From: Elymus sibiricus
Taxonomy: Eukaryota; Streptophyta; Magnoliopsida; Poales; Poaceae
Assembly: GCA_039707655.1 (NCBI GenBank)
Contig: CM077672.1
Span: forward strand, 193,544,037 to 193,608,036
Direction of reading: 5' to 3'
DNA length: 64,000 bases
Shown: positions 33,998-44,712 of the stretch, piece by piece
Layout of the letters: every line of letters begins with the position of its first letter
Position numbering within the stretch: position 1 is the stretch's first letter
Notes under the pieces: generated by a model
What the model saw: the letters and a program-made list of their open reading frames with translations, nothing else
Database searches by the model: none
What the model was told of the DNA's origin: nothing
Position numbers and translations under genes: made by a program

Positions 33998-35443
33998 TTC
34001 GATGAAGACTAAGCAAATCTTTTGAGGAAAGATAAGATAATCATTCGAGTATAATAGTTCACAACTTTAGCTATGATGATGGTGGTATACAAGGACAACA
34101 GGATAAATAGCATGGGAGACCAAGCAACAACTGAGGGCATTAAAACAAGATGTTGATAACAGACAGAGACATCGAATGAAATGTCAACACTCTCAACAGA
34201 TACGATCGAACGAAACGAAACAAGCTACAGATACGAATACATGATCATGAAGCTATCGGCACACAGAGCACGGAAAGTAAACTGCTGAAAGTATTGCAGT
34301 AGAATAGAATGAATCAGTGATGCTCGATGGCGACAGTTGATATGGTAGACCAGTTCACTCTTCTGCAAAAGAGCTACGTCGTTGGAGGTACTTGTGATTG
34401 AACACAGGAGCAAACCTCACTCCATCCTATTCTCCTTCAACCAGAAGCTGATCAGACTTCGGTTGAATTCACTCGGGGTAGATACTTGTCGGCGATCTCC
34501 AAACCTTCGATGGACTTCTTCGTGAACCACAATTACTCTTGGTTGCTGAAGACTTTGCTTGGTGAAGACAATTACTCTTCAACACTCAAGACAACACCTA
34601 CCCGTCTAGAGAGTGTGCAGCTCTCAAGAGTAATAGGTACAAGAACTCTAACTCAGATCTACTATGATGCTCAACCACTGTCTAAGTTTTGGTTCTCGAT
34701 TTTCTCTCAGTGGATCTTAAACTCAAATCTCTCGAGAGGGGTGCCTAATCAATCTTCTCAGAATCTCAAGAAGAGTAGCCAACGATCAATGTTGGAGTGG
34801 GGTGGCTATTTATAGCCGCAGCCTTCCCTGAAGGGAAATGACCAAATTGGACACGCGGTCCAGCCAATGACCGAATGACACATTTCCAATGGTCGGATTT
34901 TGAGCACAACGGTAACATTCCTTTCGGAGCAAGTAATGCTAACTCCTCGGTCCGAAAGATATCTCTCGCAGCACCGAAGAACATTGTCTTCAGCGAACAA
35001 GTAATCATTCAGAGCACAAAGGATTTCTCTCAGTCTTTCATAGGTTTCGGCTAAGCATCATAGCAGACCTAAGCTTTGAGAACCTATACCCTCTTAATAG
35101 TACGGTGGTCCTATGACTCAACAAGAGAAAGAAGAACAATGAAATGAATGCTACGTCTTTGCTTCGCCTTCAATCTTCTCGACTGCAGTCATTCTTCCTT
35201 GGACATACCGAACGAAAATTGCTTTGCGTCAGCAATAATTTTAAGGGGTCAATTCCTTCAACACAATCTTCTCGTTATCATTTCTTCTCAAAATGTAGCT
35301 CTTCCTTCTCTGCAATGCAGATAATCTTCGGTGAAGTTCTTCGAACTTCAAGATCGAATTTGACATTCTTCTCGGACTTCCATGGACTATTTCTCTCTGT
35401 GTGCACTAGCAAACAAATTAGTCCATGCCTGTTTCTGGCAACA
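33998..35443 (-). repeat. E4 5' LTR, 5' fragment
   Basis: Continuation of 17767-17918 beyond the tandem. It contains a minus-strand TATA box at 34806-34815. I place the element edge at ...GGCAACA (35443) because TGTTGCC...CCTAACA then forms the expected inverted termini; the exact end is uncertain. Confidence 0.6.
34806..34815 (-). promoter_or_regulatory. TATA box of the E4 LTR
   Basis: CTATAAATAG on the minus strand, followed by an A/C-rich leader. Confidence 0.55.
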
Positions 35444-37930
35444 ATCTCCAAAACATAAGGGGCAAGAATTGCATCAATAGCTTTCTCCTAGCAGGAGGCC
35501 ACCAGAAGCGAGGGAAGATTCGATCTGGATTTGATCTTCGGCTAACGCAGGCCATGTGTGGCATGCCAACTGATGATAAGTAAACCCGTCAGTACCCTCG
35601 GTAGGCTGGCGAACGTGGCTGGAAGTACGAGATCTGAGATCACACGAGGAAGTTACCCAGGTTCAGGCCTCTGGGAAGGAGTAACACCCTACGTCCTGCT
35701 TTTGGATTGTATTCATGGTGGAGTACCTCGTACGAGGGTTACAATGGGGGATGATGTATGAGACAACTAAGAGTATGATCCTACCAGAGTAGATGGGAAT
35801 GGCTGCCCTAGCTCCCACCTTATATAGATGACGAGGGCTAGGCTTTTATACGAGATCGATCTGATCTAAGCCGCCTCCATCTTGGCTTGCACTCCAAGAT
35901 GGTCCATAGCTGCGTGTACGTGCCTCTAGGCTCCCCTCCTGTAGTTGGACCTTCACCGAGCCCCGTGGGCGCCGAGGCGTGCCTACTGCCGGGCTTTCTC
36001 CGGGTGGCCAACCCTGGTGTATTGCACCGTCAAGGGACGAGAGGCCCAACTGGCACTAGACACGTCCCACGGAGTGGAGTGGGGCGGGTGATCGGATCCA
36101 TCCACATCGAAGCGAGCTACACAGGGGCGATGCGAAGACGGCAACGACGAACCACAATGTGGCGGCTGCTCGATCCATGGCGACCGGTGGTAGAACACAA
36201 GATCTGGTGACGGGGGTCTATGGATCTGAGGCAGGGGCGGCGGGATGCAATGACGGTTGTGGCGGACGGTGTCGGCGGTGGCTAAATGGAGGCGGAGCTC
36301 GAATCGGTTGGCCATGGTAGAACTTCTGGTTGCTCCGGCGACCTTCAGGCACGGAGGCAAGGTAGCGCGGCAATATCACGAGGAGGTGGAGGGAAGGGAG
36401 GATGGAGGAGAGAGGAGAGGACGTCGTGGGTGGCTAACTTAGCCCAAGGGCAACAGACGCTCACTGGAGATCGGGGTGGCTCGAATGGAGACACGCAGGA
36501 GCACAGGTACGAAGACTCCTCGGGCGCGGCTGCTCGTGGGCGCGACTTTGGCTGCTCTGGGGCCGACATGTCCGGGGGCGGCAGGCGGACGTGTCTGACA
36601 GGGTTGGGGGCGCGATCTGGGCCGTTAGATCACGATCTGACGGCTGAGGTGGAGGGGCTAGCTAGGGTTTCGATAGTGGGGGCTTGCAAAACCTAATTTG
36701 GAGGGGGGAGTCGTCCAAATTAGGTAGGAGAGCTTGCTTATTTGTAGAGGGAGGTGGGATGCCTAATTGGGATGCATTAGATGGCTAGGACACCTAAAAG
36801 AGAGGAAAAGGCCCATGACAGTTTTGTTAGCAAAACATTTTTGTTATTTAAACCCGCTATAGCACCCGTATATATAAACGTTCGTGTATCAACGAACTTT
36901 GAACCGGTCGAAATTTGATGTGCAACCTCAATATACTATAACAAAACCACAGACAAACTTCCGACTCAATTGAGAATATTTATGTCTTCGACGGGTCTTC
37001 CGGAATCCGTTCGGTTTAGATTTTCGGCGAATCCGTCTGGATTCGGTTGAATTTCGTGGTCTTCAGAGTTTCTAAAAGTCCTTATTGATGTTTTCTTCTT
37101 CAAGGCGGCGGTTTGCATCACAGATCGCGGGTGCTGGCATCTTCTGATCTGCATCGGTAACTTCTCAACCACTAATTCTACAAGCTTCTGAATTAAAAAA
37201 GGTTTGCTCCGTGAGCGAGGCGGGCATGTCCTACACACACACCGCCGCTCCCCTGGTGACCGGAACCGCGCACATACGCACGCACGCACGGCGGCGGCCG
37301 TCCACCCACCCACCAACCCGACCGTTGGTTGCGCGTGATAACTTGGTTCGCCGCGCCCGGCCGGCCGAATCTAGCGCGCATTGACCACTCTACTACGATT
37401 CCACTGTTTCTGCCATCCATGGTGGATGCATGCAGCGGAGGTGCAGGTACATCCAGTCAAGCTAGGGCGCGTCGCCTTTTGGGCTCTGCATACCCAACGG
37501 ATGCGGTCACCGTTGGTCACCCATGTTGGACTTGCACATAGTACAAAAAGGCAATCAATCTCACAGAGTTCACTCCCTGGACAGACCAAGTTCCTTTCTT
37601 TTCACTGGAACCGAACCTTCAAAAAATAAACTTCTTTTCCTCCCACCAAACGTTGATCGATCTTCATGGATAGGAAAATGCTGAGCACGGTGGGTCACTC
37701 GTTCGCGCCGGATTTCATTTCGCCAACAGAAGCACCGGGTGACTGATGACCTGTTCGTGACGTCGCCGGGGAGTTTGGATGTGACGCTACTCGCACGGCC
37801 TTCTGAGGAGATTCTCTCGTACGGTACATTCCCATGATTTTATCGTTCCATGCACGCATCGCATCAAGTAGGTTGGTATACACAGCAGTACACGTCTGAA
37901 TACGATCATAACGTTCCCCTGAGTTGTAAC
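35444..37930. other. About 2.5 kb without a recognised gene
   Basis: 35500-35900 has phrases common in grass transposon ends (AAGTTACCCAGGTTC, ACACCCTACGTCCTG) but no boundary I can fix. 36120-36700 is GC-rich with several overlapping ORFs on both strands (up to 136 codons), none with a motif; GATCTGACGGCTGAG near 36635 is typical of plant promoter or leader DNA. 36700-37930 is mixed composition with no ORF I trust. Confidence 0.5.
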
Positions 37931-37942
37931 AATGGTTGCAGG

Positions 37943-38270
37943 AACCAACTTGTGGTTGGATGGAAATTAAAAAAAAAAACTTGTGGTTGGATGGTTAGGT
38001 GGACAGCGGTACCCCCAATCCATCAGGGTTCAAGTCCTGATGCTCGCATTTATGTTGGATATATTTCAGCATTTCCGGCGATGCGTGTTTAGTGGGAAGA
38101 GACGTTTTCGTCGACTACGAGGCGCCTACGGTGACTTCGTAAAATCTCAAGATGATATGCCGGCTCAGTCTCTCAGAGGTGCTCATAGGGATAGGGTGTG
38201 CGTGTGTGTTCATAGAAGTGAGTGTATGCGCGTATATATAAGTGTTTGCGTCTGTACTGTGTTAAAAGAA
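37943..38270 (+). mobile_element. Au-like SINE with 12-bp TSD
   Basis: tRNA-derived SINE of the Au type found in Triticeae: A box TGGTTAGGTGG (37992-38002), B box GGTTCAAGTCC (38028-38038), then the body with GATTTCCGGCGATGCG-like (near 38070), GAGGCGCCTACGGTGACTTC and CTCAAGATGATATGCCGGC, ending in a GTGTTAAAAGAAA tail. Flanked by AATGGTTGCAGG at 37931-37942 and 38271-38282. The 5' end is odd: ACTTGTGGTTGGATGG occurs twice (37948-37963, 37979-37994), separated by AAATTAAAAAAAAAA. Pol III would transcribe it; mobility would depend on LINE enzymes. Confidence 0.88.
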
Positions 38271-38600
38271 AATGGTTGCAGGCGGAAGTACTGCCACTTT
38301 ATCTTTGTGTACGTTTTTTGCCCTTTCTCGAGGGATTGAGGGAATTATGTACGCACTTGTCATTTTAGGTTTTTTTGGAGAAACTTGTTTTTTTAATGGA
38401 GGCTGTACGTGCGTGATGTCTCTCGTGCCCATGAGGACGACAAGACCGCACAGGCCGGCAGTCCATGCTAGACGACGACGGGCCGGATCCAGAACGGCAA
38501 TGTTCGTCCAAGCGGCATATCCTATTCCGCGCTTCAGGCGCCTATGTGGCCGGCCCATTCCCCTTCGTGTTTTTTATCGTTAAAAGTTCCAAAAAGCTGG

Positions 38601-38662
38601 ATCGGGATTGAACTGCCGACCTCATCGTTCAAAAGGAGCGCAGCAACCACCAGGCCACTCAC
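38601..38662 (-). other. tRNA-derived fragment (Pol III box pair), minus strand
   Basis: On the minus strand TGGCCTGGTGG (A-box-like, about 38648-38658) and AGTTCAATCCC (B-box-like, 38604-38614) lie about 35 nt apart. This looks like the head of a tRNA-derived repeat or a decayed tRNA, not a functional tRNA, as I cannot fold an acceptor stem. Confidence 0.35.
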
Positions 38663-38814
38663 CCGATCACGTACACCCACTTCGTTTTGTTCTTTTTTAT
38701 TTCGACTCTTCAGTTCGGTTTGTTTTTTTTCTTTTTCTTTTTTTCTTGTCCTTTTTATTTCCCCTTTTTTTGTTTCCTTTAATGCGCTGTTTTTTTTAAA
38801 AAAAAATCTCGAAC

Positions 38815-39200
38815 TTTTTTCTCGAAACCGATGAACTTTTTAAAAATTATATCACTTTTTTTCAATTGTGATGAACTTTTCTTTCAAATTCAATGAACTT
38901 TTTTTTTCTAATTCGATGAACTTTTTTCAATTTGATGAATTTTTTTCAATTCGATGATTTTTTTTCAAATTCGATGAATTTTTTTCAAATTTGATGAACT
39001 TTTTCATTTCGATGATTTTTTTTTCAAATTCAATGAACCTTTTTCAAGTTTGATGATTTTTTTTTCAAATTCGATGAACCTTTTTTAAATTTGATGAAAT
39101 GTTTTTAAAATTGATGAACCTTTTCTTAGGTTCATGAACTTTTTTCAAAAATCCATGAACTTTTTTGAATTCACGAATTTTTCATTTTTTGCGAATTATT
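38815..39200. repeat. Degenerate TTTTTTCAAATTCGATGAAC repeats
   Basis: Roughly 15-17 imperfect copies of a unit of about 20-25 bp built from a T run, CAAATTYGATGAA and C/T. Preceded by a T-rich tract (38690-38800). No coding potential. Confidence 0.7.
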
Positions 39201-39592
39201 TTGTTATTTTGTTTTTTTTTCAAATGTGATCGAGCGAACCAGAAAAAAAAGCAAAATCTACATGGGCCGGTCCACCAGCATCGATGCGTGGGCGCGAGGG
39301 AGCTTCGTTGGTGCCTGAAGCGCCGAATAGGAGCTCCCCATCCAACCAATTGCCTGGGCATCCCTTTGGAGGACACCTCGCTACAAGTACATTTTTTTAT
39401 TGAATGATTTGAAGATTGGTCACCACGCCTACCGCGCGGTCGCTGCAAGTACAGTTTCATTCATCCCTCCATTATTGCTCATTACACATCAAATCAAATT
39501 CATTCATGAACGTCACGATAAAACGATGGGGAGCCGAATATGGAGTGTTGCCGACTGCAGATGTTGCATATACTTGCATGGGTGGAAAATCA
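39201..39592. other. Intervening sequence, nothing recognised
   Basis: No ORF, repeat or terminus that I can support. Confidence 0.4.
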
Positions 39593-40303
39593 ATTTTTTT
39601 ACGAACGACTATCACTTTATTAATTAAGTCCTGAAAAAAAAAGATTACACTGAGTCTCCCGTATGCAATCTGGAGTAGAATGAAAACCAACAAGTTCACT
39701 AGAGTTCATACATGACTTAGCTAAAATATGAGCTAAAACATGGAACTGCTGACAAACATGTTTGAAGGACACGTAGATGAAGCTCGACGAAGAACAGTTG
39801 ATATCAGCCACCACCGACCCCATCGACGAGTGATCACGAGTCGGCGAGTTAACGTGCTGCACCAGGGAAAGGAAATCCGAGGTGAAAGTAATAGAGTTGA
39901 AGTTCTCCTCGCGTGCCGAATAAACCGCGCGGTGAAGCGCATGGGCTTCCGCCAGCTCTGGATCCATGGTGCCTGGGAGAGATTCAAAACCGGCAAGCAC
40001 ACACTGGCCACCATTATCAAGAGCAACGATGCCAACTTCCGATCTGCCAAGGTCAGCAAAAGTAGTAGCATCAGAGAAGAAAGCTACAAAACCTGGTGGC
40101 AGCGTAGGCCAAGTAGAGGTTGATGCAGGGATCTCATGCGTGTGAGCCAGAACCGAAACGTAAAGATGTTGCACAATTAGATAAACTTAATCCTTGATTT
40201 TCAGGGAAATACAATGCAGATGAGGGGCTTCATTGATGTTCCTCGCCGAATTACGAGCCTCCCAAATGTGCCAGATCGTGACAGCCAACACCACAGCCGA
40301 TAT
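39593..40303 (-). mobile_element. LINE (L1-type) 3' end, 5'-truncated by CACTA C3
   Basis: Minus-strand coding for the C-terminal part of a plant LINE ORF2, then a 3' UTR ending in TAATTAATAAAGTGATAGTC and a short A run (plus strand T run at 39593-39600). Its upstream part is replaced at 40304 by the CACTA terminus. Confidence 0.75.
39620..40300 (-). pseudogene. LINE ORF2 C-terminus: zinc-finger tail and RNase H domain
   Basis: Frame 40417-40187 contains WHIWEARNSARN, the end of the zf-RVT region of plant LINE ORF2. A frame break near 40180 leads to 40174-39620, which is an RVT_3-type RNase H domain: PPGFVAFFSDATTF (first Asp), GIVALDNGGQCVLAG, DPELAEAHALHRAVYSA (Glu), ITFTSDFLSLVQHVNS (Asp) and FKHVCQQFHVLAHILAKSC (His). 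The usual four acidic/His positions therefore seem present, though two frames are needed. The role would be removal of RNA during target-primed reverse transcription. Confidence 0.75.
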
Positions 40304-40335
40304 CACTACAGGGAAAAGGCTTATAGGTGGCCTCA

Positions 40336-40665
40336 AATTAGTGGCGGGCATGGACAAGAACCCGCCACTGCAGTTTTTGAAAAGTAGTAGTGACGGGTAA
40401 CAACTATGACCCGCCACTCGAATCCGTAGAGCAGTGGCGGGCAGATATATTCACCTGCCACAGATAAACTCTTATTAAGATCCCCACGTAGTCACAAACA
40501 GTAGTGGCGGGCGGCCCTAGATGCCTGCCACTGTTATAGACAGTACGAGTGGCGGGTAAGATGTACTGCCCGCCACAGGTATATTTCGGCAACTCGCGCA
40601 AACACCATTCAAAAAAAATCAATGGTTTTAGTGGCGGGCCCTTGACGCCGCCCGCCACACATATG
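40336..40665. repeat. C3 subterminal GTGGCGGGC repeats
   Basis: About nine copies of GTGGCGGG or CCCGCCAC (for example near 40340, 40365, 40411, 40433, 40505, 40548, 40568, 40632 and 40650), alternating in orientation. More copies recur near 41635-41700 (GGCGGGTTC, GCCCGCC). Confidence 0.8.
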
Positions 40666-40699
40666 GTAAGTGTGATTAAACTTGAAAAATCATGTTTAC

Positions 40700-41600
40700 T
40701 AAACCTATAAAGTGGCCAAATTTGAGAATTGGGCTTTCGATGGAATGTACTGAACTTTTAAAAAGTTTAAAGTTCAAATGATTTAAATTATTTGGCTTGA
40801 GTGTGCCATGCGACGGGTTTTCGTTCAAACTTGTGGGGATAGTGTTTGGTTTGTACAAATGATTTAGAAAAAGTTTGAAGTCCAAATGATTTAGAAAAAT
40901 GTGTACTTACCATACAAAAAGTTTGAAGTTCAAATGATTCACAAAACTGTAGTTTTGTGTGTAAGGCGGCGGTTGTCGTTTGAAACCCTGACACCTAGGG
41001 GGAGAGTGTTCGATTTGTACTGGAAGTGCATCAAGTTTTTGCCGTAACAATCTCAAATTTTTACCGCACCCTACAGGGGTGCAATGAAGACACCATGCCA
41101 AGTTTCATCGCTTTCAGAGCTCTTTTGCACATGCTTTCCAAACGAAGAGTGTTCTGCTTTTTTTAGCGCGTGGTCAGAAAATCAGTTAATGCCTGGAAAA
41201 TATCAAACCTAAATAAAAAAGGCCAAATTCTAGCATGCGTTTTGGATGGTCTGTATTAACCATGAAAAAGTTTGAAGTTCAAATGATTTACAAAACTGTA
41301 GCGGTTTCCGTTCGAAACCCTGACACTTAAGGGGAGAGTGTTCGATTTGTACAAGAGGTGCATTATGTTTTTGCCGTAACGATCTCAATTTTTTACCACA
41401 CCCTACAGGGTTCCAGTGAAGACAACATGCCAAGTTTCACCACTTTCGGAGCTCTTTTGCACGGTTTTTCTTACCGAAGAGCATTTTGCCCCTTTTAGTG
41501 GCCGGAAAATCAGATAATGCCTCGAAACTAGCAGACCTACTCGAGAAGTGGCCAAATTTGCGTATGGGGTTTCCAATCATGGAAAATATCATTGGTATAA
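40700..41600. repeat. About 350-bp degenerate tandem repeats in C3
   Basis: 40915-41210 and 41268-41535 repeat the same line: AAGTTCAAATGATT, ACAAAACTGTAG, GAAACCCTGACAC, GAGAGTGTTCGATTTGTAC, TTTTTGCCGTAAC, CACCCTACAGGG, CATGCCAAGTTTCA and GGAGCTCTTTTGCAC-like. A more diverged copy covers about 40710-40905. Confidence 0.75.
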
Positions 41601-41699
41601 AAGATTTTTAAAAATGGACTTCCATTAGCTATGGCGGGTTCGAAGTAATGCCCGCCGCCGGTATGTAGCTGTGGCAGGCGCTTGGCTGCGCCCGTCACT

Positions 41700-41981
41700 G
41701 AGGCGTATGCACATAAACCGAAATGCCACCCCGCCCGATGTAAACTTATCCATTTCCCTCCCGTCTTCGTGTCGGCTACTTCGTCTCCCCCTCCATTCCT
41801 CGTCCGGATACGGCCGCGTCCGCCGCCGGAGAGCCGTCTGCCGAAGCCGCATTCCACGCCGTCCGCCGCCACGTCGGCCGGAGCCGCATTCCATCCCGTC
41901 CACTAGAGTTGCCTTCCACGACGTTCGCCGTCGCTGCCTTCCACTACGTCTGCCGCTGTGTCCGCCAGAGCCACTGCCCAA
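41700..41981 (+). other. 5'-UTR-like first exon in C3
   Basis: C-rich, Arg/Pro-biased 280-bp stretch after the subterminal region, ending CCCAAG before GTAACC (donor-like). Overlapping ORFs on both strands are composition effects. A leader exon here would fit a CACTA gene start; no transposase domain follows before E3. Confidence 0.3.
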
Positions 41982-42661
41982 GGTAACCTACATCCCTTTA
42001 AGTCCGTCGTTGCCTCTAGATTGTTCATAGATTCATTTAGAGTGGCACATTACACTTGGTACCTAGGGTTTGGGCAATGCAATAGTAAGGGCATCTAGGA
42101 TTCGATTCCCAACCGTTTTTGAGTAATCCCATCCAAATCTCGGTCGAGCCCGTGATATTGGCTTGCGTCACTGCCAAAGTAGTCGTCGGGCGCCCCTGAT
42201 ATTAGTGCGTAGGGATTTCTGTACATAAAGTGTATGACAATGCAAGTGCTAGTTATATGTTATATTTGCAGGGATTAAAACATGAGTTCCAACGTTTTGG
42301 TGAAACGTTGATTAATTTTCATTTTGCCATATTTCTGGAACAGAATATGTTCACTTTTGTAGCAAAGGTTATGCCGATTTTTTTTCGTCGACTTTTGCTA
42401 ATAGAAACAAGTTGCATTCAAATTTTCTGTAATAAAGTAATATAAAAAATATCTAGTTGAGTTGAATTGGCCATTAGCTAGGGGGTGGCCACAGGTGTGC
42501 ACAGCCTTGTCCATTAGCTAGGGTGTGCACTGGGTGTGTGTGTGTGGCTGTAGCTGGGGCCAGAAGCATTTGTGTTGCCAACCGGACCTTCTAGAAGGTT
42601 CTGATGGCTAGGTGTTTGTGTTGTTCTGAGAGGGGAGGGAGTGGGGTTTAGGAACAACTGG

Positions 42662-43618
42662 ACCTTCAAGTGTGGGTGCAATAGCAACAATTTCATTCTT
42701 AACATAAGGAATTATAGAAATTTCATCTCCATAAGCATCATTTATAGTGGCATCATGGCCATAGCATAGCAAGCATCAAGTTCATCAAATAGGGATATTT
42801 CAAATGAATCCAAGGGATCATAGAAATCATCAACATAACATTCATCCTCCGGTAAGCACGAAGGGAAATTAAACAATGTATGAATTAAAGAGTTACTCTC
42901 ATTAGAAGGTGGGCACGGGAAGCTAATACATTCTTCCTCCTTTTGTTCTTCGCTCTCCTTCTCATCTTTTTCATCTAATAAGCTCAAAGTTTCAACAATT
43001 TCTTCTTTCATAGATTCCTGCAAAATATTAGTCTCTTTCAGGGCAGCAGACATTCTCCCAATAAAGTCTTTAATGTGAGCATTGTATTAATAGTTTTCAT
43101 AGCAATATTTAAGTATGGCAAGATTTTTAGATTTGTAAAGAGCATCATCACACTTTTCATACTTTTCAACCAAAGAAGCAATTTCATAAGCACCCCTAAA
43201 AGCAAAAAAATTTATATTTGTTTAATATCATATTAATCATAAACACCATTAGCATAAGAAGTCAAGGTTTCATTATCATTAAATTCACACTGGAAGGGAA
43301 GGTGTGGAACCTCCATCCTAGAGCAACAAGTAAAATCATGCATAGAGCACATATTCCAAGCATACCAATGTAAAAAAATTATTTGATCCAATAAGTGTTT
43401 CCCTTTTTGAGTCAAGCGATAATCCCTAAAGTATTTATGTTGATACAAAGTGTATCCCATTACCATGTTGAACGGGAATTTATCAGGATTATCCGGCCGC
43501 TGACCCGCGCGTAGTCCTTGTTCACGGCCACGCGGAGGTTCTCCCCCTTGTTCCGTGAACGCTTGGAGCGTGAGCCCATCACCTTATTCCCTGTGGCAAT
43601 CACCAATTTCATCATTTT
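42662..43618 (-). pseudogene. Extra ORF of E3 (N-terminal and middle part, frameshifted)
   Basis: Exon 2 candidate starts at 43618 after a TGTGTGCAG acceptor. The frame holding 43466-43233 is open upstream to a TAA near 43570 and encodes RLTQKGKHLLDQIIF, HWYAWNMCSMHDFTCCSR and PFQCEFNDNETLTSYANGVY. After a gap of frame breaks, 43053-42742 gives MSAALKETNILQESM and LFDELDACYAMA. A last shift gives GHDATINDAYGDE and YVKNEIVAIAPTLEG down to about 42662. All blocks occur in the same order in E5. Rich in Asp/Glu/Asn; no known domain recognised. Confidence 0.6.
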
Positions 43619-43832
43619 CTGCACACAACACAAATAAGAGCAGAAAATTATAAGTTTTACGTGGGGAACAAGTTCTAGTACTACCTAGGATTGATCCTAA
43701 CCAATTACTTTGAATCCTAACATTCAAATCGAACATAAAAACAAAATTATTTGCATCTCATCTAGGAAAAAAGCTAGGGAAAAACCACCATGGAATCACG
43801 AAACTGAACCATGGATCGGAGGAGAAACTTAC
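43619..43832 (-). other. Candidate intron before the E3 extra ORF
   Basis: Minus strand: donor CACCG|GTAAGTTTC at 43832 and acceptor TTGTGTTGTGTGCAG|AAAATG at 43619, 214 nt. Exon 1 upstream holds a (CT)n run (about 43908-43928), CAAACCCTAAC and an ATG (MDFICYPCFFIT). Across the junction the reading frame leads into the extra-ORF frame with one stop between. Structure seen in sequence; splicing is inferred. Confidence 0.45.
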
Positions 43833-43907
43833 CGGTGATGAAGAAGCACGGATAACAAATGAAATCCATGAAGAAATGAGGGATTTGAGTGATTTTTGTT
43901 AGGGTTT

Positions 43908-43928
43908 GAGAGAGAGAGAGAGAGAGAG
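43908..43928. repeat. (GA)n microsatellite
   Basis: About ten GA units, in the leader-like exon of E3. Confidence 0.85.
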
Positions 43929-43989
43929 GGGTGTTGGAGGTGCAAGGAGGAAGAAGGAGAAGATCCCCTTGTGCCAGTGATGTCATTAT

Positions 43990-44390
43990 AAGAGTCTGCA
44001 CGTCGTACGACCAACCATACGAGCGGGGCCGCTCATATGGAACATCCTCTTGCATTCAAACAACTCGATCTATGGTTTGCGTACCTGGGACGACCGCCCA
44101 TACGAGTGGGTCTGCTCGTATGAAACATCGTCGTTCGCTCTTGAGGTCAAAGTCATTTGGCGCAGAGCTTCATACGAGCTCTCATATGAGCCTGGCCGCT
44201 CTTATGTTACGCCGTCTTCTGCCTTGTTCTTTTTGTGCATTTCGGCCAGGGTTCCATACGACCGTTTATACGAGCGTTTGCGCTCGTATGAAGGGTTGTC
44301 GATCGCTCTCGACCTTTGACGTCCGCCTCCATCTTTTTTGTGCAAGCATTCGTACGAGCGTGTCTGCTCGTATGTTAGGCCGTCTTCTGC
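43990..44390. repeat. Palindrome-bearing degenerate repeats in E3
   Basis: Five blocks contain an inverted repeat of the type CATACGAGCG-N-CGCTCGTATG: near 44013-44040, 44098-44126, 44168-44206, 44252-44301 and 44347-44382. Between them are shared lines such as GCCGTCTTCTGC and TCGCTCTTGA/CGA. They lie upstream (element sense) of the leader-like exon. Confidence 0.65.
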
Positions 44391-44712
44391 TCTACTGCTC
44401 TTTCTGCAATATTTTCGCTCTTTTCTTCTTTCTTCAATATTTCTCCTACAACACAAAGTCAAAATAGACTTCTCCGAGTATTATTTATCCAAGTTCTTGC
44501 ATGAGAGCATTCCTACTAAAATAAAAACTTTTAAACATTAGAAAAAGGATGGGTTGCCTTCCATTAAGCATTGGTTTTTAGGTTGCTAAGCTCAACCTTG
44601 TAACTTTGAGGTGGATTTAGGTCTCCGACGGTCTAAGGTTCTTTTTACTTACCGCACATATTCGCTTTGGTGGTGGAATATACTTCCCCTTCTCTCCTGG
44701 TTTCTTAGGGAA

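Larger units (their letters stand above)
17176..35443 (-). mobile_element. Copia retrotransposon E4 (5' part only, split by the BARE-like tandem)
   Basis: Two pieces, 17176-17918 and 33998-35443, joined across the GAAAC duplication. On the minus strand: 5' LTR (35443 to 33998, continued 17918 to 17767), PBS, N-terminal gag (17705 to about 17176), then truncation against Tat LTR sequence. Protease, integrase, RT and 3' LTR are absent. Confidence 0.75.
40304..42661 (+). mobile_element. CACTA transposon C3, 5' part
   Basis: Terminus CACTACAGGGAAAAGG at 40304, inserted in the LINE. Subterminal GTGGCGGGC/GCCCGCCAC motifs follow, then about 900 bp of diverged tandem repeats, then a 5'-UTR-like exon ending in a splice donor near 41981. 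No second end is in the window. The boundary with Gypsy E3 at about 42661 is approximate, and 42000-42660 contains nothing I recognise. Confidence 0.65.

Noticed and set aside
35444..35460. TTTTGGAGAT on the minus strand as a PPT, which would make the E4 LTR a shared LTR of a second tandem
   Set aside because: Too short and not purine-rich enough; no Copia internal sequence follows it in 35460-36700.
36286..36696. 136-codon Gly/Arg-rich ORF as a gene
   Set aside because: No motif, composition-driven, overlapping ORFs on the other strand, no splice or promoter support beyond general GC-rich leader-like sequence.
40187..40417. 76-codon minus ORF as one protein
   Set aside because: It crosses the CACTA C3 terminus at 40304; only the part left of it is LINE coding sequence.
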